Assembly (NCBI GenBank): GCA_030832905.1
Contig: JAURIG010000008.1
Span: forward strand, 1 to 36,247
Reading direction: 5' to 3'
DNA: 36,247 nt
Origin: Bacteroidota bacterium
GTDB lineage: Bacteria > Bacteroidota > Bacteroidia > NS11-12g > UBA955
Below are positions 15,131-24,134 of this stretch, piece by piece. The notes under the pieces were generated by a model. The model was not told the DNA's origin. It saw only the letters and a program-made list of their open reading frames with translations, and made no database searches. The position numbers and the translations under genes were made by a program. Position 1 is the first letter of the stretch. Each line of letters begins with the position of its first letter.

Positions 15131-16321
15131 TTAGAATGTAATAACTGAAGATAATCTATAGACAAGACTTTCTTTTGTTCCGACTTTAAAATAGCTACAA
15201 TCTGTTTGAATTTTTAAATTGTGTTTTAAGAAATATCTAGAGAATCCAAGCACATACTCCTTTTGTGCTGGAAAATATGCAATGATCTTTTGGCTTGGGT
15301 TGATTTCAGCATATCTCATAGCAATTTCATTTCTTTTGCTGATGAATATGCCAGTTTGAATCATTAACGTATTACCCATAATCACATAATTTTTGGTCTT
15401 TCCGGTTGTATCTAATTTACTGGTTATGACTGAAGTATTCGATTCTCTATGATAAAATTCAGACTCTAATGAAAAGCCTTTGTATTTAAACATCATATCT
15501 GCACCATAGTACTTGATATTTGCATGCATGCTATTGTACAAGTATTCACCCAATTGACCCATTGTTCTACTAGCGGCAGAATTATAACTGTAAGCAGCAG
15601 CTAATGATAATTTAGGCGTCTTTTCACGCTCTTGACTCGCCTCAATGTAATCGCCAGCTCCATGGAACTCGCCAAATGGTAATAATTCAGTTCTACCCGA
15701 CAAACAAATTTCACCATTCTTATCGGAATTAATTCTACCATCACCACTAGAAACTGTTACTGTTGTTTTTAACAATGCTTTACCGAAATTAAAATTAGTA
15801 AACACCCAAATACCTTTATCACGATCTAAAGTAAAATTATTGTTAGCTGTAGAGCGCTCAACTAATTGCAAATTAGCGGATGATACTTGTCTTTGTCTAT
15901 TGCCTGGTAATTTAGTTTGACCCATACCGATTCTAAGCCATTTGTTTGGTGAGTAATACATCATTGCATCTCTCAATATTAGATTATTTTGAGCACTTGC
16001 ATTGTCTGATTTAATATCACCCTGAGCGAATCCCAATTGGATTCTGTATGTAAAACTTGGATGGAAAGCCTTGCCTTGAATATTTAAACGGCATCTTCTA
16101 ACATAAAAATCCGCTAGGGTTGTATTGGTATTTAACTCTTGTTTCACCTCAGACATACTTTGAATTCTTCCAGATAATGCTAAAGTAAAAGAACTATCAG
16201 ATGAGGCGAAACCAATGCCCTTGCCAAATGTGGTATTAACATATGGCGCTTTAGTTTGAGAGAAGCTTAAAATTGGACAGATTAGTCCAATAATAATTTG
16301 CAAATTTTTAAATAATTTCAT
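15131..16321 (-). CDS. Phosphate-selective porin O/P-like outer membrane protein
   Basis: A 396-aa protein with a signal peptide ending SFSQ. The GRIQ...DFYVRRCRLNIQGKAFHPSFTYRIQLGFAQGD segment is typical of OprO/OprP-type porins, and RDAMMYYSPNKWLRIGMGQTKLPGNRQR continues it. The rest shows alternating strands to a final aromatic-ended strand (LSSVITF). It follows the PiT phosphate transporter gene on the same strand after about 117 bp that contain a terminator, so it may have its own promoter, though I see no TAnnTTTG box. The context supports an outer-membrane phosphate channel paired with the inner-membrane Pit; selectivity is inferred. Confidence 0.85.
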   Translation of the reverse strand: MKLFKNLQIIIGLICPILSFSQTKAPYVNTTFGKGIGFASSDSSFTLALSGRIQSMSEVKQELNTNTTLADFYVRRCRLNIQGKAFHPSFTYRIQLGFAQGDIKSDNASAQNNLILRDAMMYYSPNKWLRIGMGQTKLPGNRQRQVSSANLQLVERSTANNNFTLDRDKGIWVFTNFNFGKALLKTTVTVSSGDGRINSDKNGEICLSGRTELLPFGEFHGAGDYIEASQEREKTPKLSLAAAYSYNSAASRTMGQLGEYLYNSMHANIKYYGADMMFKYKGFSLESEFYHRESNTSVITSKLDTTGKTKNYVIMGNTLMIQTGIFISKRNEIAMRYAEINPSQKIIAYFPAQKEYVLGFSRYFLKHNLKIQTDCSYFKVGTKESLVYRLSSVITF

Positions 16322-16400
16322 GTTATTGTAATGTGATGTTTAATGCTGTAATAGGATTTTTGTGTTATTTATTTAACTATTTAATAATATAAAAAGAGGT

Positions 16401-16430
16401 AAAAAAGGTGCTTTATGCAGCACCTTTTTA
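16401..16430 (-). terminator. Terminator downstream of the PiT transporter
   Basis: AAAAAAGGTGCT and AGCACCTTTTT form a hairpin with the loop TTATGC. On the minus strand it lies 9 bp after the PiT stop codon and ends in a T-run, separating the transporter transcript from the porin gene. Confidence 0.75.
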
Positions 16431-16438
16431 TTGGTTGA

Positions 16439-17836
16439 TTATTTTAAGAACAACTGTAATATGTAATAGAAGCCACCTGCTAAAATAATAGTTACAGGCA
16501 GGGTTAACACCCAAGCAATAGCAATACTTTTTATGGTATCTGGTTGAAGGTTTTTAACCCCTTTAGAAGCTGTCATGGCACCAGCTACACCAGAAGACAA
16601 TACGTGAGTTGTTGATACAGGTAAACCTAAACCTGAGCTTAAACCAATGGTGGCGGCAGCTGTTAATTCAGCAGTAGCACCCTCTGCAAAAGTCATGTGG
16701 CGTTTACCAATCTTTTCTCCTATTGTAACAGCAATACGCTTCCAACCAATCATGGTACCAATACCTAAGCACAATGCAATCATAATAGTAACCCATTTTG
16801 GCGAGTATTCAATATCATTCTTAAGCACTTTCAACTCAGCCTTAATAGCTTTAACATTGTCTTTGTTTTCCATGAAAGAGGTGCTTTTGATGGCATCGCC
16901 AATCTTTTTATTAACTGTTGCAATTGAAGTTCTAACAGCAATGGTTAATTTCTTCAAACTGTCTTTTGGAACACTTGGATTTGCATTAGCCAATACAAAA
17001 GTATTGATGTTGTTTTTTGCTTCACCTGTTTTGATCAACAAATCAGCTTTATTTTCTGCTGTTAAGGCCACTTCAATTTTATTGAGTGAAGCCAAAGAGT
17101 TCTTGGCATCAAATTCAGAATTCAAAGCAAATTCAATCGGCATGAAGGTGATTAATATGATCAACATTAAACCTATACCCTTTTGACCATCGTTGTTACC
17201 ATGGAAAAAACTCACCAAAGTACAAGTGGTGATCAAAATTGCTCTGATCCACATTGGTGGCTTCGTTCCTGGTTCTGGCTCTTTAAATATGGCTTTCTTT
17301 TCTTTAACAATTCGTCTTAAGATATACATTAAAAGGATGGTAACAGAAAAACCGAAAATAGGAGAAAATAATAATGACAAGCCGATGTCTCCAGCTTTAG
17401 ACCAGTTCACACCAGCGCCACCATGTAACCATGAAAATACTAATCCGGCGCCTAAGATGGAGCCAATCAATGTATGAGAAGAACTGCAAGGAATACCAAA
17501 ATACCAAGTGCCTATGTTCCAAATAATACCAGAGATCAACATCCCTAATACCAAACTCACACTCTCGCCGGTTGTGAGATGGATCATATCACCCAATGGC
17601 AATAAGTTAACAATCCCCATGGCCACTTTGTAGCCCCAGTAACTGCTTAGAAATAAGCCAATAAAATTCCATAAACCTGACCAAACTACAGCGTAAGTTG
17701 GTTTCAAAGAACCAGTGTAGATTACTGTAGCCACTGCATTGGCAGTATCGTGAAAGCCGTTGGCGAATTCAAAAATACATACTGCTGCAATACAGATGAT
17801 GAATAAAATAGCAATGCTTGTGTCTAATCCGAACAT
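16439..17836 (-). CDS. pit: Inorganic phosphate transporter, PiT family
   Basis: A low-affinity inner-membrane phosphate symporter. Two inverted PHO4 halves are visible: the N-terminal EFANGFHDTANAVATVIYTG and FGIPCSSSHTLIGSILGAGL, and the C-terminal LSSGLGLPVSTTHVLSSGVAG. Between them (about residues 225-340) lies a hydrophilic, Lys/Glu/Asn-rich helical insert not found in E. coli PitA and likely cytoplasmic. The track starts at TTG 17860; the ATG at 17836 gives 465 aa beginning MFGLDTSIAIL just before the first helix. A porin of the OprO/P type follows, and no PhoU-like accessory gene is adjacent. Confidence 0.93.
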   Translation of the reverse strand: MFGLDTSIAILFIICIAAVCIFEFANGFHDTANAVATVIYTGSLKPTYAVVWSGLWNFIGLFLSSYWGYKVAMGIVNLLPLGDMIHLTTGESVSLVLGMLISGIIWNIGTWYFGIPCSSSHTLIGSILGAGLVFSWLHGGAGVNWSKAGDIGLSLLFSPIFGFSVTILLMYILRRIVKEKKAIFKEPEPGTKPPMWIRAILITTCTLVSFFHGNNDGQKGIGLMLIILITFMPIEFALNSEFDAKNSLASLNKIEVALTAENKADLLIKTGEAKNNINTFVLANANPSVPKDSLKKLTIAVRTSIATVNKKIGDAIKSTSFMENKDNVKAIKAELKVLKNDIEYSPKWVTIMIALCLGIGTMIGWKRIAVTIGEKIGKRHMTFAEGATAELTAAATIGLSSGLGLPVSTTHVLSSGVAGAMTASKGVKNLQPDTIKSIAIAWVLTLPVTIILAGGFYYILQLFLK

Positions 17837-18040
17837 AATGCTGCAAACTTCAAACTCCAATGTTACGGAATTGTTAAGCCATTAAAATCAAATCTTTATC
17901 AAATGCGATTCTTAACATTAATTTAATATGTGATTGGTTTTGAGGCACTTAAACTTGTCTATTTTTTGGTACAATCCTTGTTTGCCTATCATCAAGGCAT
18001 GACTTAACTTGCCGAACAATATTGTCAACACTAAAAATCA

Positions 18041-21000
18041 ATGCTTATGAGCAGAAAAATTACCCTATCGCTTTTGGTTTTCTTTGCAGTTACCCTTCAA
18101 TCTTTAAAGGCACAACAATGGTTGGGCAGAACCACAGGCAATTATTCTGGCACTTATGGATTATATAACAATGCCGCTTCAATAGCAGATTCAAAATACA
18201 AGTATTATTTCAATTTTTGGGGTAGAGGCGTCAATTTCTACAACAACTATTTGACTTATAACGCGCCCCTCAAACTTAACCATTGGGCCAATGACAATGT
18301 GTACGCCATGGGTTACAAAGACTACACAGGTAAAATGCAAATGGGCAATGATTGGTTCTTAGAAAACCTCAATGGCAAAGACAAACAATTCAGTTTTAAC
18401 CAAGATATTTGGGGGCCTGCATTTTTATTCCCTGTAGGTCCAAAATGGCAAATGTCTGTGAACACCAGACAACGCTCTGGCTTGCAATTTTTTGGCTTGC
18501 CTGAAGCGGTTGCAAGACTGGCTAAAAATGGCATAGACAGCGGATCCAGTGCGCAAATCAACAAAGCCTTTTCTGCCAATGCACAAACCTATCAAGAATT
18601 GAGTTTTACTTTGGGTGGTAACATCATCAAAAACAAACACCATGATTTTAATATAGGCGCTACCCTAAAATTCATAAGAGGCTTGGGGGCCGCTTATGTC
18701 TATTCTGATCAATTCAACATCAATGGTCTAAGTCAAAACGCAGCATCAATCAACGGTAATTTAAATTACGGCGCAACAGACGACAATTCAGTGATTGCAC
18801 CTTACAACAATCCTTATGGCTTATTCAGTTTGAATTCAAGAGGTGCAGGTTTAGGCATTGACTTAGGAATGAATTACACCTTCAGAAAAGACGAACTCAG
18901 ACACAAAGGGAACTATAATATTACCCCTTGGTGGTATTGCGATTTAAACGATAGAAAAAGCGACTATGATTTCAAAATCAGTGCTGCTTTGAATGATATA
19001 GGTGGCATTAGATACAATCGCCACAGCAATGCCTATGCATATGCATCTAGCGTTGGCAATGTTGTAAATACCAGCAGCAGTGTTTTAAATGGCTTCAACC
19101 AATACCAACAAGTAGGCTTTGATAGTGTTAATGCAGTATTTGACGCCTTATCTGCCAGCAAAACCAGTGGCTTTAAAACAGGTCTACCAACAGCCTTAAA
19201 TTTACAAATGGACTTCAGATTGAAGCGCAATGTCTATATGAATATTTTCTGGAATCAGAACTTAAGAGCCATTAATACCGCTGGCTTGAGAAGTACTTCG
19301 ATGTTGTCTTTCATTCCTCGCTACGAGTCAAGAGGCTTTGAATTCAGTATGCCAATTACCATTTCAGAAAACTACCAAAACTTATACATAGGCGCATATA
19401 CTAGAATTGGGCCCTTCTTTTTTGGCAGCGATAATTTAGGCGGCCTATTGAATGTAGCGTCTAATGCTCAGTTCATGGGCGCAGACATTTACGGTGGTAT
19501 AGCCATGGGCATAGGCTTTTGTGGCACCTTGTATAAAAACCCAGTTGACCCAGTTTATATTGATACGGTTAAACAACGTGATACCATTAAATTGGTAACT
19601 CATGACACAACCATTATCATCAAACAAAAAACCGACACTGTATTTGTTCAAAAAACCACCAATAAGCAATTAAGCGACAAAGAGAATGAGTTGAAACAAA
19701 AAGAACAAGTATTGATTAAGCGTCAGGCGGAATTAGACGCCCGTGAAAAAACCTTAAACACAAAGAATACCACTACGCCAGTAGATTGCGGTCCTCAAAT
19801 TAAAATCCTTAAAGATGAAAATACCATCTTAAAAAATAAAATCAACGAACAAGATCAATCCATAGTTCAGCTCAATCAAAAGATCAATGAACTTACTGTA
19901 ATCAAAGTTAATCTTCAAAACAAATGCAATGAAGACAAAGTCAAAACAGATGCTGAAATTGCTCGATTAAACAACGAATTAAACAAAGCTAAACAACAAC
20001 AATTAGCCCTAGAATCTGAAGTAGCTATTTTGAAAAAAGCGGCTGCTAACAAAACAGATGCAACTGTATTAAAAGGCACAGATGCTGAAAAATTAGCCCA
20101 AGTCAATAAACAAAATGACAGCTTGAAATTGCGCATCCTATACCTTCAAAACGATATAGATTTGTGTAAAAAGACCAGTAATACCAATCAATCTAAAACC
20201 CAAAACGACGCCAAAGTTTACCAAAATAGAATTGACAGCTTACAAGGCGTTGTTAAAATCAGATTGGCAGACATAGACTTGTGTAAGAAAAATGCAGAAC
20301 TTGAAAAGGCCAAAATTCAAAACGATGCTAAAATCGCTCAGAAAAAAGCGGATAGCTTACAATTAGTTCTAAATCAAAAAACCACTGAGCTTGACAATTG
20401 TAAAAAGTCTGGTACCCAAAACAACGCTGAGGTTCAAAAGTTAAAAAATTGCGAAGACGAAAACGCCAATCTAAAACTTGAAATGCAAGCCATGAGCAAA
20501 ACCATTGGTCAGCTCAACACTAAGAATTACGCTCTATCATACAAAGTTGATAGTTTAATGGCGGCCTTAAAAGACTGCAGTAAAAACAACAGCAATACCA
20601 ACAATAATACGGATGCTGAATTGCTTAAAAAATGTTTGGAGGCGCAAACACAATTACAAAATGAGATCAGTCAAAATAAGGCGCTCTTAGCTGCTAAAAA
20701 CAATAGCATAGACAGCCTGAATAAAATCATTGCCACTCAAAAGCAACAACAGGTTGAATTGAATGCACAAATCAGTAAACTGAACTCAGACATCAGCCAA
20801 TTAAAAAACAATTCTAGCAATTGCGATGAGTTACAAAAACAATTAGATGCTAAAACAGCTGAATTAAGTAAACTTAAAACCGATTACAACAATTTAGATG
20901 CTCAATTCAAAAAGTTGAATAGCCAATTTGAAGAGTACAAAGTAGAGTACAACTATTGGGTTAAACAAAGTCAAAAATGCAGCGCTCAACTTGATAGTTG

Positions 21001-21322
21001 TAAGAAAGGCCTATACAACACCAATACCGAGCCTGGCAGTGGCGATGGTGCAGGCAGCAGCTCTGGCAGTGGCAATAATGGTGGGCCATTACAAGGCGAC
21101 AACAAAGTGCTAACGCCTGATCCTAATACTCAAAGCAATCGCGGTGTTGAAGTGGGCGGAAGAATCATCAATGTATTAAACCAAGGGGTATTCAGTTCAG
21201 GCAATACTGTTAAAACCACTTCTAACACCCCTAAAGTGAATACCAGCAACACCAATACCAGCAATAAACCTGTAACTCCAAATAACAATCCCATTCAAAA
21301 CAATGGGGTAATTGCAAGATGA
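18041..21322 (+). CDS. DUF5723 outer-membrane barrel fused to a long Cys-containing coiled coil
   Basis: A 1093-aa protein with a signal peptide ending LKAQ. Residues 26 to about 505 match DUF5723 barrels (GLYNNAASIADSKYKYYFNF, GPAFLFPVGPKWQMSVNTRQ, FIRGLGAAYVYSDQFN). A DT-rich linker follows (DTVKQRDTIKLVTHDTT), then about 450 residues of Lys/Gln/Asn/Leu-rich heptads. This coil has about 11 Cys and two exact-length 39-residue repeats beginning IDLCKK (residues 706-783) with a third partial copy. The final 100 residues are Gly/Ser then Asn/Thr-rich. Related proteins often end in an OmpA domain; none is visible here. The gene is transcribed alone. A structural, adhesive or wall-tethering role is possible, but the function is unknown. 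Confidence 0.85.
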   Translation: MLMSRKITLSLLVFFAVTLQSLKAQQWLGRTTGNYSGTYGLYNNAASIADSKYKYYFNFWGRGVNFYNNYLTYNAPLKLNHWANDNVYAMGYKDYTGKMQMGNDWFLENLNGKDKQFSFNQDIWGPAFLFPVGPKWQMSVNTRQRSGLQFFGLPEAVARLAKNGIDSGSSAQINKAFSANAQTYQELSFTLGGNIIKNKHHDFNIGATLKFIRGLGAAYVYSDQFNINGLSQNAASINGNLNYGATDDNSVIAPYNNPYGLFSLNSRGAGLGIDLGMNYTFRKDELRHKGNYNITPWWYCDLNDRKSDYDFKISAALNDIGGIRYNRHSNAYAYASSVGNVVNTSSSVLNGFNQYQQVGFDSVNAVFDALSASKTSGFKTGLPTALNLQMDFRLKRNVYMNIFWNQNLRAINTAGLRSTSMLSFIPRYESRGFEFSMPITISENYQNLYIGAYTRIGPFFFGSDNLGGLLNVASNAQFMGADIYGGIAMGIGFCGTLYKNPVDPVYIDTVKQRDTIKLVTHDTTIIIKQKTDTVFVQKTTNKQLSDKENELKQKEQVLIKRQAELDAREKTLNTKNTTTPVDCGPQIKILKDENTILKNKINEQDQSIVQLNQKINELTVIKVNLQNKCNEDKVKTDAEIARLNNELNKAKQQQLALESEVAILKKAAANKTDATVLKGTDAEKLAQVNKQNDSLKLRILYLQNDIDLCKKTSNTNQSKTQNDAKVYQNRIDSLQGVVKIRLADIDLCKKNAELEKAKIQNDAKIAQKKADSLQLVLNQKTTELDNCKKSGTQNNAEVQKLKNCEDENANLKLEMQAMSKTIGQLNTKNYALSYKVDSLMAALKDCSKNNSNTNNNTDAELLKKCLEAQTQLQNEISQNKALLAAKNNSIDSLNKIIATQKQQQVELNAQISKLNSDISQLKNNSSNCDELQKQLDAKTAELSKLKTDYNNLDAQFKKLNSQFEEYKVEYNYWVKQSQKCSAQLDSCKKGLYNTNTEPGSGDGAGSSSGSGNNGGPLQGDNKVLTPDPNTQSNRGVEVGGRIINVLNQGVFSSGNTVKTTSNTPKVNTSNTNTSNKPVTPNNNPIQNNGVIAR
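20156..20389 (+). repeat. Two tandem 117-bp (39-residue) repeats within the coiled coil
   Basis: Repeats at 20156-20272 and 20273-20389 both encode IDLCKK...QNDAK...DSLQ with identical spacing, 39 residues each. A third begins at 20390 with LDNCKK but diverges. The repeat is clear at protein level and partly decayed in DNA, which points to an old internal duplication. Confidence 0.8.
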
Positions 21323-21323
21323 T

Positions 21324-21354
21324 TTTGCAAAATTGAATTTTCAGCTTATATTTG
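21324..21354 (+). promoter_or_regulatory. Promoter of rimP-nusA
   Basis: TTTG (21324-21327), a 19-nt spacer and TATATTTG (21347-21354), a full consensus match. The expected start near 21359 gives a leader of about 50 nt that contains the hairpin at 21380-21400. Confidence 0.75.
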
Positions 21355-21379
21355 CGTCAGATTTTATTTGAACTGTTGA

Positions 21380-21400
21380 TGAGGGGCCTAAAGCCCCTCA
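21380..21400 (+). promoter_or_regulatory. Leader hairpin upstream of rimP
   Basis: TGAGGGGC, loop CTAAA, GCCCCTCA form a perfect 8-bp GC-rich stem that ends 10 nt before the rimP ATG. No T-run follows, so it is more likely a translation or RNA-stability element than a terminator. Its role is unknown. Confidence 0.6.
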
Positions 21401-21410
21401 CTTGTTATAT

Positions 21411-21875
21411 ATGAGTGTAGATTCTATTTTAAACCAAATTGTTGAGCAAGTGTTGCAAGAATACCCGCATGTATTCTTAGTAAAAGCTAAACACCACCAA
21501 AACCATCATGAATACATCATTGATGGCGACCAACTATTAGGCATATACGACATCTCTGAAATCAGCAGATCCATTAATCACAAAGCCGATGAACAGCTCC
21601 CAGAAGCCCATTACGAATTAGATGTATGCTCTCCTGGTGCTGACAGCGATATCGTTCTGCTCAGACAATTGCCGAAACATGTTGGCAGATCATTCAGCGT
21701 GGTTTTAAATGATGAAACCAGCTTCAATGGTCAATTGAGCGAGGTGAATGGCGATTTAGTCGTGTTCAAACCTGAGCGTCCAAAAAACAAAAAACAAGCA
21801 GCAGAAGTGCCTGAAACCATTTCTGTTCCATTTAACAACATACATAAAGCCCACATAATTTTATCATTCAAATGA
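21411..21875 (+). CDS. rimP: Ribosome maturation factor RimP
   Basis: RimP assists late assembly of the 30S subunit. The protein shows the two-domain layout: an N-terminal alpha/beta domain containing HHEYIIDGDQLLGIYDISEI and the conserved YELDVCSPGAD segment (family consensus LEVSSPGLDRPL), then an SH3-like C-terminal domain with VVLNDETSFNGQLSEVNGD. The track begins at TTG 21402, but the ATG at 21411 (MSVDSILNQIV) gives 154 aa, the usual size, and I prefer it. The stop overlaps the nusA start by 4 bp (ATGA), so the two are translationally coupled. The promoter and leader hairpin are upstream. Confidence 0.93.
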   Translation: MSVDSILNQIVEQVLQEYPHVFLVKAKHHQNHHEYIIDGDQLLGIYDISEISRSINHKADEQLPEAHYELDVCSPGADSDIVLLRQLPKHVGRSFSVVLNDETSFNGQLSEVNGDLVVFKPERPKNKKQAAEVPETISVPFNNIHKAHIILSFK

Positions 21876-23128
21876 CATCACAACAAGTGCTTACAGTAAG
21901 AGGATTAGTTGATTCCTTTGCTGAATTTAAAGAGTTCAAGAACATTGACAAAGCAACAATGATGCGTGTTCTAGAAGAGGTCTTCAGAAACATGCTAAAA
22001 AAACGCTATGGTGAAGAAGCTAAATTTGACATCATCATTAACACAGATCAAGGTGACCTTGAAATTTACCGCAACCGTTTAATCGTTGACGACGGTGAAG
22101 TAGAAGATGAAAACACTCAAATCAGTATCACTGATGCTCGTAATATTGAACCAGATTACGAAATCGGTGAAGAAGCGATTGACCAAGTGCCAATGGACTT
22201 CTTTGGCCGTAGAAATATCTTAGCTGCTCGTCAAACCTTAATGACCAAAGTATTGGAATTGGAAAAAGACGAATTGTTCAGAAAATACACTGACCGTGTT
22301 GGCGAAATCATGACAGGTGAAGTGTATCAAATCTGGAAAAAAGAAATCATGGTATTGGACGATGAGGGCAACGAATTGTTATTGCCTAAAAACGAAATGA
22401 TCCCTGCTGATTTCTACAAAAAAGGTGAAACTGTTAAAGCCATTGTGCACGAAGTGAATATGATCAATGGATCACCTAAAATCATTTTATCAAGAACCTC
22501 TCCTGTGTTCCTTGAAAAATTAATGGAATTAGAAGTACCTGAAATTCTTGACGGTTTAATCACCATTAAGAAAATTGTTAGAGAGCCAGGTGAAAGAGCA
22601 AAAATTGCAGTTGAAAGCTACGATGACCGTATTGACCCAGTAGGTGCTTGTGTTGGTATGAAAGGTAGCAGAATTCACGGTATCGTTAGAGAATTAAGAA
22701 ATGAAAACATTGACGTGATCAACTTCACTACAAATACTTCATTGTTCATTCAAAGAGCCTTAAATCCGGCCAAAATTTCATCAATCAGCATTGATGACAA
22801 CACTAAGAAAGCCAATGTATTCTTAAGCCCTGATCAAGTTAGTTTAGCGATTGGTAAAGGTGGTTTCAACATCAGATTGGCTAGCAAATTAGTTGGATAC
22901 GACATTGAAGTCTACAGAGAAGATGTTGAGTTTGATGACTCTGACATTGACTTAGAAGAATTTGCTGACGAAATCGATGGCTGGATCATTGATGAACTTA
23001 AAGCCATTGGTTTAGATACTGCCAAAGCTGTATTAGGTTTATCTAATGAAGATCTAGTGAACAGAACAGAACTTGAAGAAGAAACCGTTGTTGAGATCAA
23101 AAAGATCTTACAAGCTGAGTTTGAATAA
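21872..23128 (+). CDS. nusA: Transcription termination/antitermination protein NusA
   Basis: Binds RNA polymerase and nascent RNA to modulate pausing, termination and antitermination. The 418-aa protein has the N-terminal RNAP-binding domain (to about 130), an S1 domain (about 140-205), KH1 with DPVGACVGMKGSRI, and KH2 with SLAIGKGGFNIRLASKLVG. A short C-terminal helical segment (DELKAIGLDTAKAVLGL) is all that follows KH2, so it lacks the two acidic repeats of E. coli NusA (495 aa), as is usual outside Proteobacteria. It overlaps rimP by 4 bp. Unlike the common rimP-nusA-infB order, it ends in a strong terminator and infB is not next. Confidence 0.96.
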   Translation: MTSQQVLTVRGLVDSFAEFKEFKNIDKATMMRVLEEVFRNMLKKRYGEEAKFDIIINTDQGDLEIYRNRLIVDDGEVEDENTQISITDARNIEPDYEIGEEAIDQVPMDFFGRRNILAARQTLMTKVLELEKDELFRKYTDRVGEIMTGEVYQIWKKEIMVLDDEGNELLLPKNEMIPADFYKKGETVKAIVHEVNMINGSPKIILSRTSPVFLEKLMELEVPEILDGLITIKKIVREPGERAKIAVESYDDRIDPVGACVGMKGSRIHGIVRELRNENIDVINFTTNTSLFIQRALNPAKISSISIDDNTKKANVFLSPDQVSLAIGKGGFNIRLASKLVGYDIEVYREDVEFDDSDIDLEEFADEIDGWIIDELKAIGLDTAKAVLGLSNEDLVNRTELEEETVVEIKKILQAEFE

Positions 23129-23146
23129 TTCAATTTTGACCATACG

Positions 23147-23180
23147 AAAAAAGCCGCTTCAATTGAAGCGGCTTTTTTTT
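23147..23180. terminator. Bidirectional terminator between nusA and moxR
   Basis: AAAAAAGCCGCTTCAA followed directly by TTGAAGCGGCTTTTTT is a perfect 32-bp inverted repeat with T-runs on both strands. It serves both convergent transcripts and slightly overlaps the last bases of the MoxR gene. Confidence 0.9.
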
Positions 23181-24132
23181 ATAATAGATCTTTAATAATG
23201 GACTCAATGGAGATGCCCTCTGCTTCAGCTTTGTAATTCTTGACTAATCTGTGTCTTAAAACAGGAATAGCAATGGCTCTAACGTCTTCAATGTCTGGCG
23301 ATAACTTGCCATTCAATAAGGCATGGCACTTAGCCCCTAAGACTAAGAACTGACCTGCTCTTGGACCAGCACCATAGGCAATCAAATCATTCACTCTTGG
23401 ACCGGCTAATGCCGTATTAGGTCTTGTTTTGCTGACCAAATTCACAGCATATTCTACCACATTATCAGCGATTGGTACTTTTCTGACCAAGTCTTGGAAA
23501 GCTAATATTTCTTGAGCATTAATGATTTTCTGAATGGTATGTTGTTGAGCATTGGTGGTTTGCTTAACAATTTGTACCTCTTCTTGAAAACTTGGATAGT
23601 CTAAAACCAAATTCAACATAAAACGGTCGAGTTGAGCTTCTGGCAATGGATAGGTGCCTTCTTGCTCAATCGGATTCTGAGTTGCCAATACAAAGAATGG
23701 CAAATCTAATGCATAGGATTTACCGCCTACAGTCACATGCCTTTCTTGCATGGCTTCTAATAATGCTGCCTGTGTTTTTGGCGGTGTACGGTTGATTTCA
23801 TCCGCCAATACAATATTGGCAAACAAAGGCCCTTTTATGAATTTAAATTGTCGTGTTTCGTCAATAATTTCATTGCCGGTAATGTCACCCGGCATTAAAT
23901 CAGGCGTGAATTGGATGCGGTTAAATTTCAAATCCAACACATCTGATATGGTTTTAATCAATAGGGTTTTAGCCAATCCAGGCACACCAACTAACAACGC
24001 GTGGCTGTTGCAAAACAATGCCGTCAAAACCCCATTTACAGCTTCTGATTGACCAACTATGACCTTGGCAATCTCTGCTTGAATCTGTTGGTGTTTGTGA
24101 TGAAATTTTTCTGCGCTCGCTAAATCGCTCAT
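23179..24132 (-). CDS. MoxR family AAA+ ATPase
   Basis: A cytoplasmic AAA+ ATPase of the MoxR type, chaperone-like proteins that often assist assembly of envelope or metal-containing complexes with VWA-domain partners. Walker A is GVPGLAKTLL and Walker B is VLADEINR, followed by PPKTQAALLEAMQERHV and the sensor ATQNPIEQEGTYPLPEAQLD. The ORF track starts at TTG 24159. The ATG at 24132 (MSDLASAEKF, 317 aa) starts 2 bp after the SurA-like gene's stop and avoids an overlap, so I use it. The usual DUF58 and VWA partner genes do not follow, because a terminator comes next. It is the last gene of the foldase operon. Confidence 0.92.
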   Translation of the reverse strand: MSDLASAEKFHHKHQQIQAEIAKVIVGQSEAVNGVLTALFCNSHALLVGVPGLAKTLLIKTISDVLDLKFNRIQFTPDLMPGDITGNEIIDETRQFKFIKGPLFANIVLADEINRTPPKTQAALLEAMQERHVTVGGKSYALDLPFFVLATQNPIEQEGTYPLPEAQLDRFMLNLVLDYPSFQEEVQIVKQTTNAQQHTIQKIINAQEILAFQDLVRKVPIADNVVEYAVNLVSKTRPNTALAGPRVNDLIAYGAGPRAGQFLVLGAKCHALLNGKLSPDIEDVRAIAIPVLRHRLVKNYKAEAEGISIESIIKDLL

Positions 24133-24134
24133 AA

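Noticed and set aside
16647-17186. 179-aa plus-strand ORF antisense to the PiT transporter
   Set aside because: It lies in the shadow of a well-supported transporter gene and appears to be a composition artefact.
20156-20389. Repeats considered as a CRISPR-like or minisatellite array
   Set aside because: The two 117-bp units are in frame, differ in DNA sequence, keep protein periodicity and have no spacers. They are internal protein repeats.
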